This document shows, piece after piece, positions 7,940 through 14,876 of a DNA stretch of 35,441 nucleotides (position 1 is the stretch's first letter; each line of letters begins with the position of its first letter). Origin of the DNA: Lachnospiraceae bacterium (GTDB taxonomy: Bacteria; Bacillota; Clostridia; Lachnospirales; Lachnospiraceae); contig JAFZMO010000125.1 in assembly GCA_017551165.1 (NCBI GenBank), forward strand, positions 1-35,441, in the 5' to 3' direction. A model generated the notes under the pieces. It did not search any database, had not been told where the DNA came from, and saw only the letters and a list, made by a program, of their open reading frames with translations. Both the position numbers and the translations under genes were made by a program.

Positions 7940-9277
7940 ATGTTACTGGAAATTAACGATACTACTGTTGTAGAACCACTGCTTGCCGGCTGGCAGGAAA
8001 CGATCCTGTATTCCTGCTTACAGAAGGTGATGGGCAAGATCTTCGTGACGGACGAAAAATCGCCGAGATCGGCGTATGCGTACGCCGGTTGCTTTGCGTT
8101 TCTGGTGGGTGAGCCGGACCGGGAACTGGTCCGTGTCCTGCCGGAGGACTATATGATCCTGACGCCGCAGGATGAGCGCTGGGCAGCGCTCATCGAGGAG
8201 GAGTATCCGAACGCGAGGAGGGAGACTCGCTTTGCGATCAGGAAGGACACGAAATTTGATGTAGAGCGTCTCCGCAAGTACGCGGCGGAGCTGCCGGAAG
8301 GGTACGAGTACCGCGCGATCGACGGTGAGCTCTACGACCGGTGCCTCGAGAACCGGATGACGGCGGATTTTGTGTCTCCGTTCGATGGCAAGGAGCATTT
8401 TCTGAAGTACGGGCGCGGCATCGTGGTCATGAAGGACGGTGAGATCGTCTCGGGAGCGTCCTCGTACACGCGTTACAACGAGGGCATCGAGATCGAGGTT
8501 GAGACAGCGCCGCAGGAGCGACGTAAGCATCTTGCACTCGCGGTCTGCGCGAAGCTGATCCTACAGTGCCTGGAGGAGGGACTGTATCCGAGCTGGGATG
8601 CGCACGACATGAACTCCGTACATCTTGCGGAGAAGCTTGGGTATGAGCTGGATCACGAGTATCCGGTGTACATCGTCACCGAGGGCAGGAGAGTCGGATC
8701 TCTGTTTTCCTCGACGATGAACACGCGCTTCCTTCCGACCGGCGACCGGAAGTATCTGCGCAGCGATTGTCCGGTGCGTATCACGGACGAAGAGGTGGAG
8801 TGGCTTCGGAGCAACAACTACACGACGATCGTGGACCTGCGAGAGCCGGCGGAATGCGAGAAGAGGCCCTGCCGTCTTGAGACAGAGGAGGGCTTTACAT
8901 ACATCCACAGGCCGGTGACCGGCGGAAGCAGGATACCCAGGACGGTGGAGGAGGTTCCCGAGGTGTACATCGGAATGCTGGACGAGCGGATGGACGAGAC
9001 CGTACGCATGATCATGGGCGCGAAGACCAACGTGATGTACTTCTGCTCGGCCGGCAAGGACCGGACCGGAATGGTTTCGGCGTCGATCCTCAGCAGACTC
9101 GGCTTCGACGACCGCACGATCATTGAGGATTATCTGAACACCAAGGGAAATCTGATGAATTTCCTGAAGGGACTCGCGGAGGCACACCCCGGCTTCGACA
9201 TCAACGTGTGCATCCCGAATGTAAACTATATTAAGAGTGCGCTGGATACGCCGTGGATGCGCTCACACCGGGCGTGA
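7940..9277 (+). CDS. Acetyltransferase (GNAT)-tyrosine phosphatase fusion
   Basis: A 445-residue two-domain protein. Residues about 1-250 resemble a GNAT acetyltransferase, with a hinge-like ETAPQERRKHLALAVCAKLI segment (acetyl-CoA binding region) and an AEKLGYE motif near its end. Residues about 255-445 are a tyrosine/dual-specificity phosphatase of the Y_phosphatase3 type: VDLREPAECEKRP, then the P-loop CSAGKDRTG with nucleophile Cys369 and Arg375, and NTKGNLMNF after it. Family knowledge: the CX5R loop dephosphorylates phosphotyrosine or, in some relatives, phosphoinositides or nucleotides. The frame is continuous with no start or ribosome binding site at the junction, so the fusion looks real. 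Its ribosome binding site GGGGAG overlaps the end of the Nudix gene. The acetylated substrate is unknown. Confidence 0.85.
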   Translation: MLLEINDTTVVEPLLAGWQETILYSCLQKVMGKIFVTDEKSPRSAYAYAGCFAFLVGEPDRELVRVLPEDYMILTPQDERWAALIEEEYPNARRETRFAIRKDTKFDVERLRKYAAELPEGYEYRAIDGELYDRCLENRMTADFVSPFDGKEHFLKYGRGIVVMKDGEIVSGASSYTRYNEGIEIEVETAPQERRKHLALAVCAKLILQCLEEGLYPSWDAHDMNSVHLAEKLGYELDHEYPVYIVTEGRRVGSLFSSTMNTRFLPTGDRKYLRSDCPVRITDEEVEWLRSNNYTTIVDLREPAECEKRPCRLETEEGFTYIHRPVTGGSRIPRTVEEVPEVYIGMLDERMDETVRMIMGAKTNVMYFCSAGKDRTGMVSASILSRLGFDDRTIIEDYLNTKGNLMNFLKGLAEAHPGFDINVCIPNVNYIKSALDTPWMRSHRA

Positions 9278-9291
9278 AGGCAGGGAGAACC

Positions 9292-10419
9292 ATGAAGTAT
9301 CAATATTGTCTTTTTGACCTCGACGGAACGTTGACCGACCCCGCCGAGGGCATCACAAATTCGGTCATGTATGCACTCGGAAAATACGGGATCCATGTGG
9401 CGGATCGCAGTGAATTGTTTCCGTTTATCGGACCGCCGCTGGCGGATTCGTTTATGAAGTTCTACGGCTTCTCCGAGGAGCAGGCCGCGGAGGCGGTGGA
9501 GTACTATCGCGAGTACTTCCGCGCCGGCGGGATCTTCGAGAACAAGCTGTACGAAGGAATTTCGCAGATGCTTGCGGCGCTGCGCGCAAAGGGCGTAACG
9601 ATCGCGCTTGCGACGTCGAAACCGTACGAGTTTGCGGTGAAGATACTCAGGCATTTTTCGCTGTATGAATACTTTGATCATTTCGGTGCGGCGACGATGG
9701 ACGGCCGCATCAGCAGAAAATCGGACGTGATCGCGGACCTTCTCGCGCGGCTCGGCGATGTGGACAGGAGCACCGTGCTGATGATCGGCGACCGCGACCA
9801 GGACATTAACGGCGCGAAGGCGAACGGGCTGAAGAGCGTGGGCGTGCTGTGGGGTTACGGCTCCCGCGAGGAGCTTCTCGGCGCCGGGGCAGACTTCCTG
9901 GCGGAAGAACCGGCGGACATCCCGCGGCTGATCGAGGACCGGGAGAATCGGAATATGAGTGAGATCGTCATACGACCGGCGGCCGGCGCGGATTACGAGG
10001 CGGTCGCGCGGATCATGAACCAGGTGCAGGAGATGCATGTGCATTGGCGACCGGACATCTACCGACACACGGAGGAGTTATTGAGCCGCGAGTCGTACGA
10101 GAGCGCGGTCGCAGCGGAAACGATGTATGTCGCGGAGACGGAAGGAATTGTCATCGGTGTCATGGGATTCATGTTCCGCCATATCGAGACGCCCGCGCAT
10201 GTGACGCGAGATGTTCTGTTCATCGACAGCATGGCGGTGGACGAGCCGTACCGCGGCAGAGGCGTCGGGCATGCATTTTTCGAACAAGTAAAGGAAATTG
10301 CGGCACAGAAGAAGTGCGACGGGATCGAGCTTCAGGTGAACGCGCGGAACAAGGCGGCGTACGAGATGTACCGCAAGTGCGGCTTTACGGAGAAATCGAT
10401 CAACATGGAACTGTTGTGA
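9292..10419 (+). CDS. HAD phosphatase-acetyltransferase (GNAT) fusion
   Basis: A 375-residue protein. Residues 1-215 are a HAD hydrolase of the phosphoglycolate phosphatase/Gph-like group: DLDGTLTD with catalytic Asp9 and Asp11, a cap domain, ATSKPYE (motif II) and GDRDQDINGAK (motif IV). Residues about 222-375 are a GNAT acetyltransferase: IRPAAGADYEAVARIM, VDEPYRGRGVGHAFFEQV (acetyl-CoA loop RGRGVG) and NKAAYEMYRKCGF. The chosen ATG follows AGGGAGA by about 6 nt. An internal ATG at 9955, exactly at the GNAT start and preceded by GGGAG, could also make the acetyltransferase alone. It starts 14 nt after the previous gene, so it likely shares the Nudix operon. Which phosphate ester and which acetyl acceptor are involved is unknown. 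Confidence 0.88.
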   Translation: MKYQYCLFDLDGTLTDPAEGITNSVMYALGKYGIHVADRSELFPFIGPPLADSFMKFYGFSEEQAAEAVEYYREYFRAGGIFENKLYEGISQMLAALRAKGVTIALATSKPYEFAVKILRHFSLYEYFDHFGAATMDGRISRKSDVIADLLARLGDVDRSTVLMIGDRDQDINGAKANGLKSVGVLWGYGSREELLGAGADFLAEEPADIPRLIEDRENRNMSEIVIRPAAGADYEAVARIMNQVQEMHVHWRPDIYRHTEELLSRESYESAVAAETMYVAETEGIVIGVMGFMFRHIETPAHVTRDVLFIDSMAVDEPYRGRGVGHAFFEQVKEIAAQKKCDGIELQVNARNKAAYEMYRKCGFTEKSINMELL

Positions 10420-10425
10420 TCACGG

Positions 10426-10452
10426 GTGACAAAAGAACCGTCCCCCTGTCAC
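10426..10452. repeat. REP-like palindromic repeat, copy 3
   Basis: A 27-nt copy, here in the opposite direction (GTGACAAAAGAACCG...CTGTCAC). It lies 6 nt after a stop codon and about 8 nt before the AAGGAGG of the tautomerase gene, so it separates the two genes and sits in the latter's leader. Confidence 0.88.
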
Positions 10453-10474
10453 AAAACAAAAAGGAGGTAGAATC

Positions 10475-10819
10475 ATGCCGTTTATCAATTCAAAAGTCAG
10501 TGTAACGATCACGGGAGAGCAGGAGAAGGAGCTGAAGGCAGGGCTCGGGCGGGCGATCGCCGTTCTGCCGGGCAAGAGCGAGACCTGGCTTATGACCGGG
10601 TTCGAGGACAACTGCCGTCTGTATTTCCGCGGCGACAACAGCCAGCCCACGGCGTTCGTGGAGGTGAGCGTGTACGGAGCACCGGACAGCGGGGCTTTCT
10701 CCGACCTGACGGGCGAGATCACGAAGCTCTTCGGGAAGGTCCTGGGGATCGCGCCGGACCGCATCTACGTCAAGTATTCGGCGACGCAGGACTGGGGCTG
10801 GAACGGGATGAATTTCTGA
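10475..10819 (+). CDS. MIF-like tautomerase
   Basis: A 114-residue member of the macrophage migration inhibitory factor/phenylpyruvate tautomerase family, whose usual length is about 115. Seen: MPFINSKVSVTIT, so that Pro becomes the N-terminal catalytic base after Met removal; ETWLMTGFEDNCRLYFRG; IYVKYSATQDWGWNGMNF at the end, matching the family's closing segment. Family knowledge: the trimer catalyses keto-enol tautomerisation of phenylpyruvate-like substrates; the physiological role in bacteria is mostly unclear. AAGGAGG precedes the ATG by about 8 nt. The gene may be read from the upstream operon, across the REP-like element. Confidence 0.9.
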   Translation: MPFINSKVSVTITGEQEKELKAGLGRAIAVLPGKSETWLMTGFEDNCRLYFRGDNSQPTAFVEVSVYGAPDSGAFSDLTGEITKLFGKVLGIAPDRIYVKYSATQDWGWNGMNF

Positions 10820-10825
10820 GGTGAT

Positions 10826-10861
10826 ATGACTCCGGTCATAGGGAGATGTGACCGCGGTCAC
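10826..10861 (+). promoter_or_regulatory. Tandem Crp/FNR-type operators
   Basis: Seen: two inverted repeats of the same form. ATGAC-N4-GTCAT is at 10826-10839 and GTGAC-CGCG-GTCAC (a full palindrome) at 10848-10861. Their centres are exactly 22 bp apart, two helical turns. The downstream one touches the -35 box. With a start of transcription near 10897, the centres fall near -42 and -64, the classic positions of Crp/FNR-family activators. The TGAC-N4-GTCA core fits that family (FNR, HcpR, Crp relatives). Which regulator binds is inference. Confidence 0.7.
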
Positions 10862-10890
10862 TTGTGGGCCGGGGCTTCCGGGTGTATCCT
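10862..10890 (+). promoter_or_regulatory. Activator-dependent promoter of the small anchored protein
   Basis: -35 TTGTGG (10862-10867), 17-bp spacer, -10 TATCCT (10885-10890). Both hexamers are imperfect, as expected where an activator helps RNA polymerase. The proximal palindrome ends at the base before the -35. Confidence 0.6.
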
Positions 10891-10920
10891 TTGGACAGAA
10901 ACAAAGGGGGTGACCTGGGT

Positions 10921-11349
10921 ATGAAGCGGAAGATCATCATTGGGATCGTTGTGGCAGCAGTGTTCGTGGCAGCCGGGATTTTTGCCGTCGTGTATCACGC
11001 GACCGGCGGGTTTCGGTACTCGTCGAGCTTTGTGACGACCACGTGCATCACGAACAGCAACTCGAAATCTGCGTCGATGAGCTTCGGAAGCCTGAAGGGA
11101 CAGAAGGTGTTCCGCCTGAAGTTCGACGGACATGCGGGCGGGACGATCAGCTACTCCGGCAAGCTCGACAGCGGAAGCCTCACCGTCTACTACGACAACG
11201 ACGGGACCAAGAAGGAGTTGTTCACGCTGAAAGCCGGCGAGACCGTGGACGCGACAGGCGGCGAGCTGACCGAGAAGGGCGCGGTGTTCATCATCGTGAA
11301 AACCGACGGCAAGTGCGAGGACGGAAAGCTGGAATTCAAGATCAAATAA
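10921..11349 (+). CDS. Small membrane-anchored or secreted protein of unknown function
   Basis: A 142-residue protein that I do not recognise. Seen: MKRKIIIGIVVAAVFVAAGIFAVVYHA, a basic start and one hydrophobic helix that may be a membrane anchor or uncleaved signal. About 110 residues with beta-rich character follow (KVFRLKFDGHAGGTISYSGK, GSLTVYYDND, LEFKIK), including a GETVDATGGEL turn. It has two Cys (in TTTCITN and DGKCED), which could form a disulfide outside the cell. The ATG is preceded by GGGGGTG; a longer frame upstream would run through the promoter. It stands alone, with its own promoter, tandem operators and terminator, so it is probably induced by one signal. The CITNSNSKS segment does not fit a lipobox. 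Confidence 0.75.
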   Translation: MKRKIIIGIVVAAVFVAAGIFAVVYHATGGFRYSSSFVTTTCITNSNSKSASMSFGSLKGQKVFRLKFDGHAGGTISYSGKLDSGSLTVYYDNDGTKKELFTLKAGETVDATGGELTEKGAVFIIVKTDGKCEDGKLEFKIK

Positions 11350-11359
11350 CGCAGTTAAG

Positions 11360-11384
11360 GAAGGGCCTTCGGGCCCTTCTTTTT
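11360..11384 (+). terminator. Intrinsic terminator with TTCG tetraloop
   Basis: A perfect 8-bp stem, GAAGGGCC/GGCCCTTC, closed by TTCG and followed by five T. Ends the transcript of the small anchored protein. Confidence 0.95.
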
Positions 11385-11416
11385 GTCGGAAAATGTTTGA
11401 ATGAACCCGCGCGGTA

Positions 11417-11425
11417 TGGTATAAT
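11417..11425 (+). promoter_or_regulatory. Extended -10 promoter upstream of vanZ-like gene
   Basis: TGGTATAAT, an extended -10 with a perfect TATAAT (11420-11425) and no clear -35. Transcription would start near 11432, leaving a leader of about 68 nt before the VanZ-like gene. Confidence 0.65.
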
Positions 11426-11499
11426 TTGGGGTAATATCGAAGAGGAAGCGGAGCGGCGAAAGACCGTTACGCAATAGATTCGTTGGGGGATATTGAAAC

Positions 11500-12174
11500 A
11501 TGAAAAGCAAGAAGATCATTTACCGGACGATCGCAATGCTGTGCTTTGCGTTTGTCCTGCTCATGGTAGTCAGCGCGGCGAGCATTTTCCTGGACACGAA
11601 GTCGCGGTATGACGTGCCGAATCTGGTGCGGAACATGATACTGATGTTCATTGCGGCACTGGTCGGCGCGGTGCTGTGGATCAGCACGACGCCGAAGAAT
11701 CTGCGCGAGAAGCAGTTTTACGGGATGATGACCGGCTTGACGACGATCTATGCGATCACGTTGCTGGCGATCCTGTTCGGAACGCTTGACATCTACCACC
11801 GCACGGTGGGCGGCCAGAGCGCGTACAACCTGGTGCCGTTTCGGACGATCGGGGAGTACATCGAGAAGTTCCGGACCGGGGAGCTGCGGCGCTGGGTCGT
11901 GGTCGAGAACCTGCTCGGCAATCTTGTGTTGTTCGCGCCGGTCGGCGTGATCGCACCGTTCTACGTGAGGGAGTTCCGCAAGCTGAAGTGGTTTGCGTTA
12001 TTCCTGTTCGCGGGGCTGATCCTGACGGAGGTGCTGCAGCGCGTGACGGCGCGCGGATGCATGGACATCGACGACGTCATTCTGAACAGCATCGGCGCTT
12101 TGGTCATGTTCTTCATCATCTGGAACAAGAAGGCGACCAAGCTGTGGACGGACATCGGTATCATCAGTTGTTGA
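11500..12174 (+). CDS. VanZ-family membrane protein
   Basis: A 224-residue membrane protein with about five hydrophobic segments. VanZ hallmarks: NLVPFRTIGEYI, NLLGNLVLFAPVGVIAP, and TEVLQRVTARGCMDIDDVILNSIGALVMF near the C-terminus. Family knowledge: VanZ of Enterococcus gives low-level teicoplanin resistance and related proteins give lipoglycopeptide resistance; most chromosomal family members have no known role. No other van genes are nearby, so resistance should not be assumed. GGGGGA lies about 9 nt before the ATG. The downstream dehydrogenase starts 39 nt after its stop and may be co-transcribed. Confidence 0.88.
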   Translation: MKSKKIIYRTIAMLCFAFVLLMVVSAASIFLDTKSRYDVPNLVRNMILMFIAALVGAVLWISTTPKNLREKQFYGMMTGLTTIYAITLLAILFGTLDIYHRTVGGQSAYNLVPFRTIGEYIEKFRTGELRRWVVVENLLGNLVLFAPVGVIAPFYVREFRKLKWFALFLFAGLILTEVLQRVTARGCMDIDDVILNSIGALVMFFIIWNKKATKLWTDIGIISC

Positions 12175-12213
12175 AAGACTAACGGTTGTTAGAAGACGAT
12201 AAGGAGGCACACC

Positions 12214-13254
12214 ATGGAGAAGATCCGGATCGCATTTTTCGATGCAAAGGATTACGACCGCAACTCGTTCATCAAGGCGAGCGAGGGACGGGAGTTTGAG
12301 ATCAGTTATTTTGAGACGAGGCTGACGGAGGACACGTGCCGCCTTGCCGAGGGCTACGACGTCGTGTGCGTGTTCGTCAACGACGACATCAACCCGAAGG
12401 TCATCGACGCGCTCGTGGAGATGAAAGTCAAGCTGATCGCGCTGCGCTGCGCGGGCTACAACAACGTCGACGTCAAATACGCCTACCGGAAGATCCACAT
12501 CGTGCGCGTGCCGGCCTACTCGCCGTACGCGGTCGCGGAGCATGCCATGGCGCTGCTGCTCACGTCGATCCGCCGTATCCACAAGGCGTACATCCGCACG
12601 AAGGACTTCAATTTCAGCCTGAACGGCCTGACGGGCTTCGACCTGCATGGCAAGACCGTCGGCGTTGTCGGAACGGGTAAGATCGGACGGATTTTTATCG
12701 ACATTTGCCGCGGATTCGGCATGAATGTCATCGCGTATGACAAGTTCCCTGCCGAGGGCAGCGGGATTGAGTACGTGACGCTCGAGGAGCTGTGGAAGCG
12801 AAGCGACATCATCTCGTTCCACTGCCCGCTCACCGACGAGAACTACCACATGGTGGACGAGAAGAGCATCGCGCAGATGAAGAAGGGCGTCGTGCTGATC
12901 AACACATCCCGCGGCGCACTGATCGATGCGGAGGCACTCGTGGAGGGCATCAAGCAGAGAAAGGTCGGCGCGGCCTGCCTCGACGTGTACGAGGAGGAGT
13001 CGAACGTGTTCTTCCACGACTACTCGAACCACATCGTCGATGACGACACGCTGGCGCGGCTCATTTCCATGCCGAACGTCATCGTCACGTCGCACCAGGC
13101 GTTCCTGACGGAGGAGGCGCTCACAAACATAGCAGACACAACGCTCGCGAACGTCGTCGAGTTCTTCGAGCAGGAGTACAGCCGCAACGAGGTGTGCTAC
13201 AAGTGCCCTGAGGTGAAAAACTGCAACCAGAAGCACGAGAAGAAGTGTTTTTAA
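12214..13254 (+). CDS. D-2-hydroxyacid (D-lactate) dehydrogenase with Cys-rich tail
   Basis: A 346-residue NAD-dependent enzyme of the D-LDH group, reducing pyruvate to D-lactate in fermentation or acting on a related 2-oxo acid. Seen: Rossmann motif VGVVGTGKIGRIF (GTGKIG at 153-158) and catalytic Arg233 (NTSRGALID), Glu262 and His294 (VTSHQAFLTEEA). Family length is about 330. The extra C-terminus holds four Cys (328, 331, 337, 345) in a C-x2-C-x5-C-x7-C pattern, suggesting a metal or redox site; ordinary LdhA lacks this. AAGGAGG lies 6 nt before the ATG. It is followed by phosphoglycerate mutase 36 nt later, a plausible glycolysis-fermentation pairing. Exact substrate inferred from family only. 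Confidence 0.9.
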   Translation: MEKIRIAFFDAKDYDRNSFIKASEGREFEISYFETRLTEDTCRLAEGYDVVCVFVNDDINPKVIDALVEMKVKLIALRCAGYNNVDVKYAYRKIHIVRVPAYSPYAVAEHAMALLLTSIRRIHKAYIRTKDFNFSLNGLTGFDLHGKTVGVVGTGKIGRIFIDICRGFGMNVIAYDKFPAEGSGIEYVTLEELWKRSDIISFHCPLTDENYHMVDEKSIAQMKKGVVLINTSRGALIDAEALVEGIKQRKVGAACLDVYEEESNVFFHDYSNHIVDDDTLARLISMPNVIVTSHQAFLTEEALTNIADTTLANVVEFFEQEYSRNEVCYKCPEVKNCNQKHEKKCF

Positions 13255-13290
13255 ACAACGCTCATTCGGAAAATGAAGGGAGACAGCCCT

Positions 13291-14865
13291 ATGATGAAAC
13301 CTGTGGTTCTTGTGATCATGGACGGCGTCGGCGAGACGCCGGAAGAGCTCGGCAACATGGTGCTTCGCGCCAACACGCCCACGCTGGATGTGCTCAAGGC
13401 GAGCTGCCCGTGGACGACGATCAAGGCGCACGGCGGCGCGGTGGGACTGCCGTCCGACGATGATATGGGCAACAGTGAAGTGGGACACAACGCGCTCGGC
13501 TGCGGGCAGATCTACTCGCAGGGAGCGAAGCTGGTGAACGAATCGATCGAGTCCGGCAGCGTGTTCCGCAGCGAGACGTGGAAGGACATTGTGGGCAGCG
13601 TTGCCGCGGGAGGCAAGACGCTTCATTTCATCGGGCTTCTTTCCGACGGCAACGTGCATTCCAACATCCGCCATCTCCTCGCGATGCTTGCGCAGGCGAA
13701 GAAGGAGGGCGTGCGCAGGGCGCGCGTTCACGTGCTGCTGGACGGACGGGACGTTCCGGCGACCTCCGCGCTCGAGTACGTGGGAATGCTCGAGGAGACG
13801 CTCGCGAATCTGAATGACGATACCTTCGACGGACGCATCGCCTCGGGCGGTGGCCGTATGAAGATCACGATGGACCGCTATCAGGCCAATTGGCCGATGG
13901 TGAAGGCCGGCTGGGATGTGCACGTGCACGGCGAGGGGCGACATTTTTCGAATTGTACGGAGGCGATCGAGACGTTGCGGCAGGAGACCGGGGCGATCGA
14001 TCAGGACCTGCCCGCGTTCGTCATCGCGGAGGACGGCGAGCCTGTCGGCGCCATGGCGGACGGGGACGGCGTGATCCTCTACAACTTCCGCGGCGACCGC
14101 GCGCTGGAGCTCTCGATGGCGTTCGATGGGGACGCATCGTTTGACAAATTCGACCGCGGCGTCATCCCGCAGGTGAAGTACGCGGGAATGCTGCAGTACG
14201 ACGGCGACCTTAAGATCCCGAAGAACTACCTGGTGAACCCGCCGCAGATCCGCGAGACGCTCACGGAACTTTTGGTGGCGCATGGTATCCGCGAGTACGC
14301 AGTGTCCGAGACGCAGAAGTACGGCCACGTGACGTACTTCTGGAACGGCAACCGCTCCGAAAAATTCTCCGAGGAGCTCGAGGATTACTGCGAGATCCCG
14401 AGCGACGTGCGCTCCTTCGACGAGTGCCCGTGGATGAAGGGCACGGAGATCGCGGACAAGGTGATCGAGGCGATCGAGAGCGGCCGATACGGCTTTATCC
14501 GGTGCAATTTTCCGAACGGCGACATGGTCGGCCACACCGGAAACCTTGACGCGACCGAGATCGCGGTGGAGAGCGTGGACCTCGAGCTTGCGCGCATCAG
14601 GAAGGCGTGCGACGCGGCGGGGTGCATCCTCGTCGTGACCGCCGACCACGGCAACTCGGACCAGATGCTCGAGAAGAACAAGAAGGGCGCCGTGGAGGTG
14701 CGAACCGCGCACAGCCTTAACCCCGTGCCGTTTATCATCAGCGACGGGGAGACGCGGCATGAGCTGAAGGACGGCAGCTTCGGGCTCGCCAATGTGGCAC
14801 CGACGATCGCCGAGCTGATGGGCATCAAGCCCTATGACAGCTGGGAAGAAAGCATGTTGAAATAA
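13291..14865 (+). CDS. gpmI: Phosphoglycerate mutase, 2,3-bisphosphoglycerate-independent
   Basis: A 524-residue enzyme of the alkaline phosphatase superfamily, interconverting 3- and 2-phosphoglycerate in glycolysis. Seen: VLVIMDGVGE (metal-binding Asp), DDDMGNSEVGHNALG with the phosphorylated Ser62, VLLDGRDVPATSALEYV, LYNFRGDRALELS, NFPNGDMVGHTG and TADHGNSDQM with its metal-binding Asp and His. Length is normal for the family (about 510-550). I start at the first of two consecutive ATGs, with GGGAG 8 nt upstream; an ATG at 13273 lies inside a CGGAAAATG motif and has no ribosome binding site. It lies 36 nt after the lactate dehydrogenase gene, without a terminator between them. Confidence 0.95.
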   Translation: MMKPVVLVIMDGVGETPEELGNMVLRANTPTLDVLKASCPWTTIKAHGGAVGLPSDDDMGNSEVGHNALGCGQIYSQGAKLVNESIESGSVFRSETWKDIVGSVAAGGKTLHFIGLLSDGNVHSNIRHLLAMLAQAKKEGVRRARVHVLLDGRDVPATSALEYVGMLEETLANLNDDTFDGRIASGGGRMKITMDRYQANWPMVKAGWDVHVHGEGRHFSNCTEAIETLRQETGAIDQDLPAFVIAEDGEPVGAMADGDGVILYNFRGDRALELSMAFDGDASFDKFDRGVIPQVKYAGMLQYDGDLKIPKNYLVNPPQIRETLTELLVAHGIREYAVSETQKYGHVTYFWNGNRSEKFSEELEDYCEIPSDVRSFDECPWMKGTEIADKVIEAIESGRYGFIRCNFPNGDMVGHTGNLDATEIAVESVDLELARIRKACDAAGCILVVTADHGNSDQMLEKNKKGAVEVRTAHSLNPVPFIISDGETRHELKDGSFGLANVAPTIAELMGIKPYDSWEESMLK

Positions 14866-14876
14866 CAGGGGAAACT

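Noticed and set aside
11500-12174. Glycopeptide resistance locus, from the VanZ-like gene
   Set aside because: No vanA/B, vanH, vanX, vanR or vanS genes; most VanZ-family genes stand alone. The nearby D-2-hydroxyacid dehydrogenase resembles LdhA (VanH is a relative), but no ligase is present.
12179-12192. CTAAC-GGTT-GTTAG inverted repeat before the dehydrogenase gene
   Set aside because: Only 5-bp arms and no promoter nearby; too short to call an operator.
11998-14760. 920-codon minus-strand open frame
   Set aside because: Lies opposite lactate dehydrogenase and gpmI, both with complete active sites. The translation has no recognisable domain and shows the same Arg/His/Leu/Val bias as other shadows.
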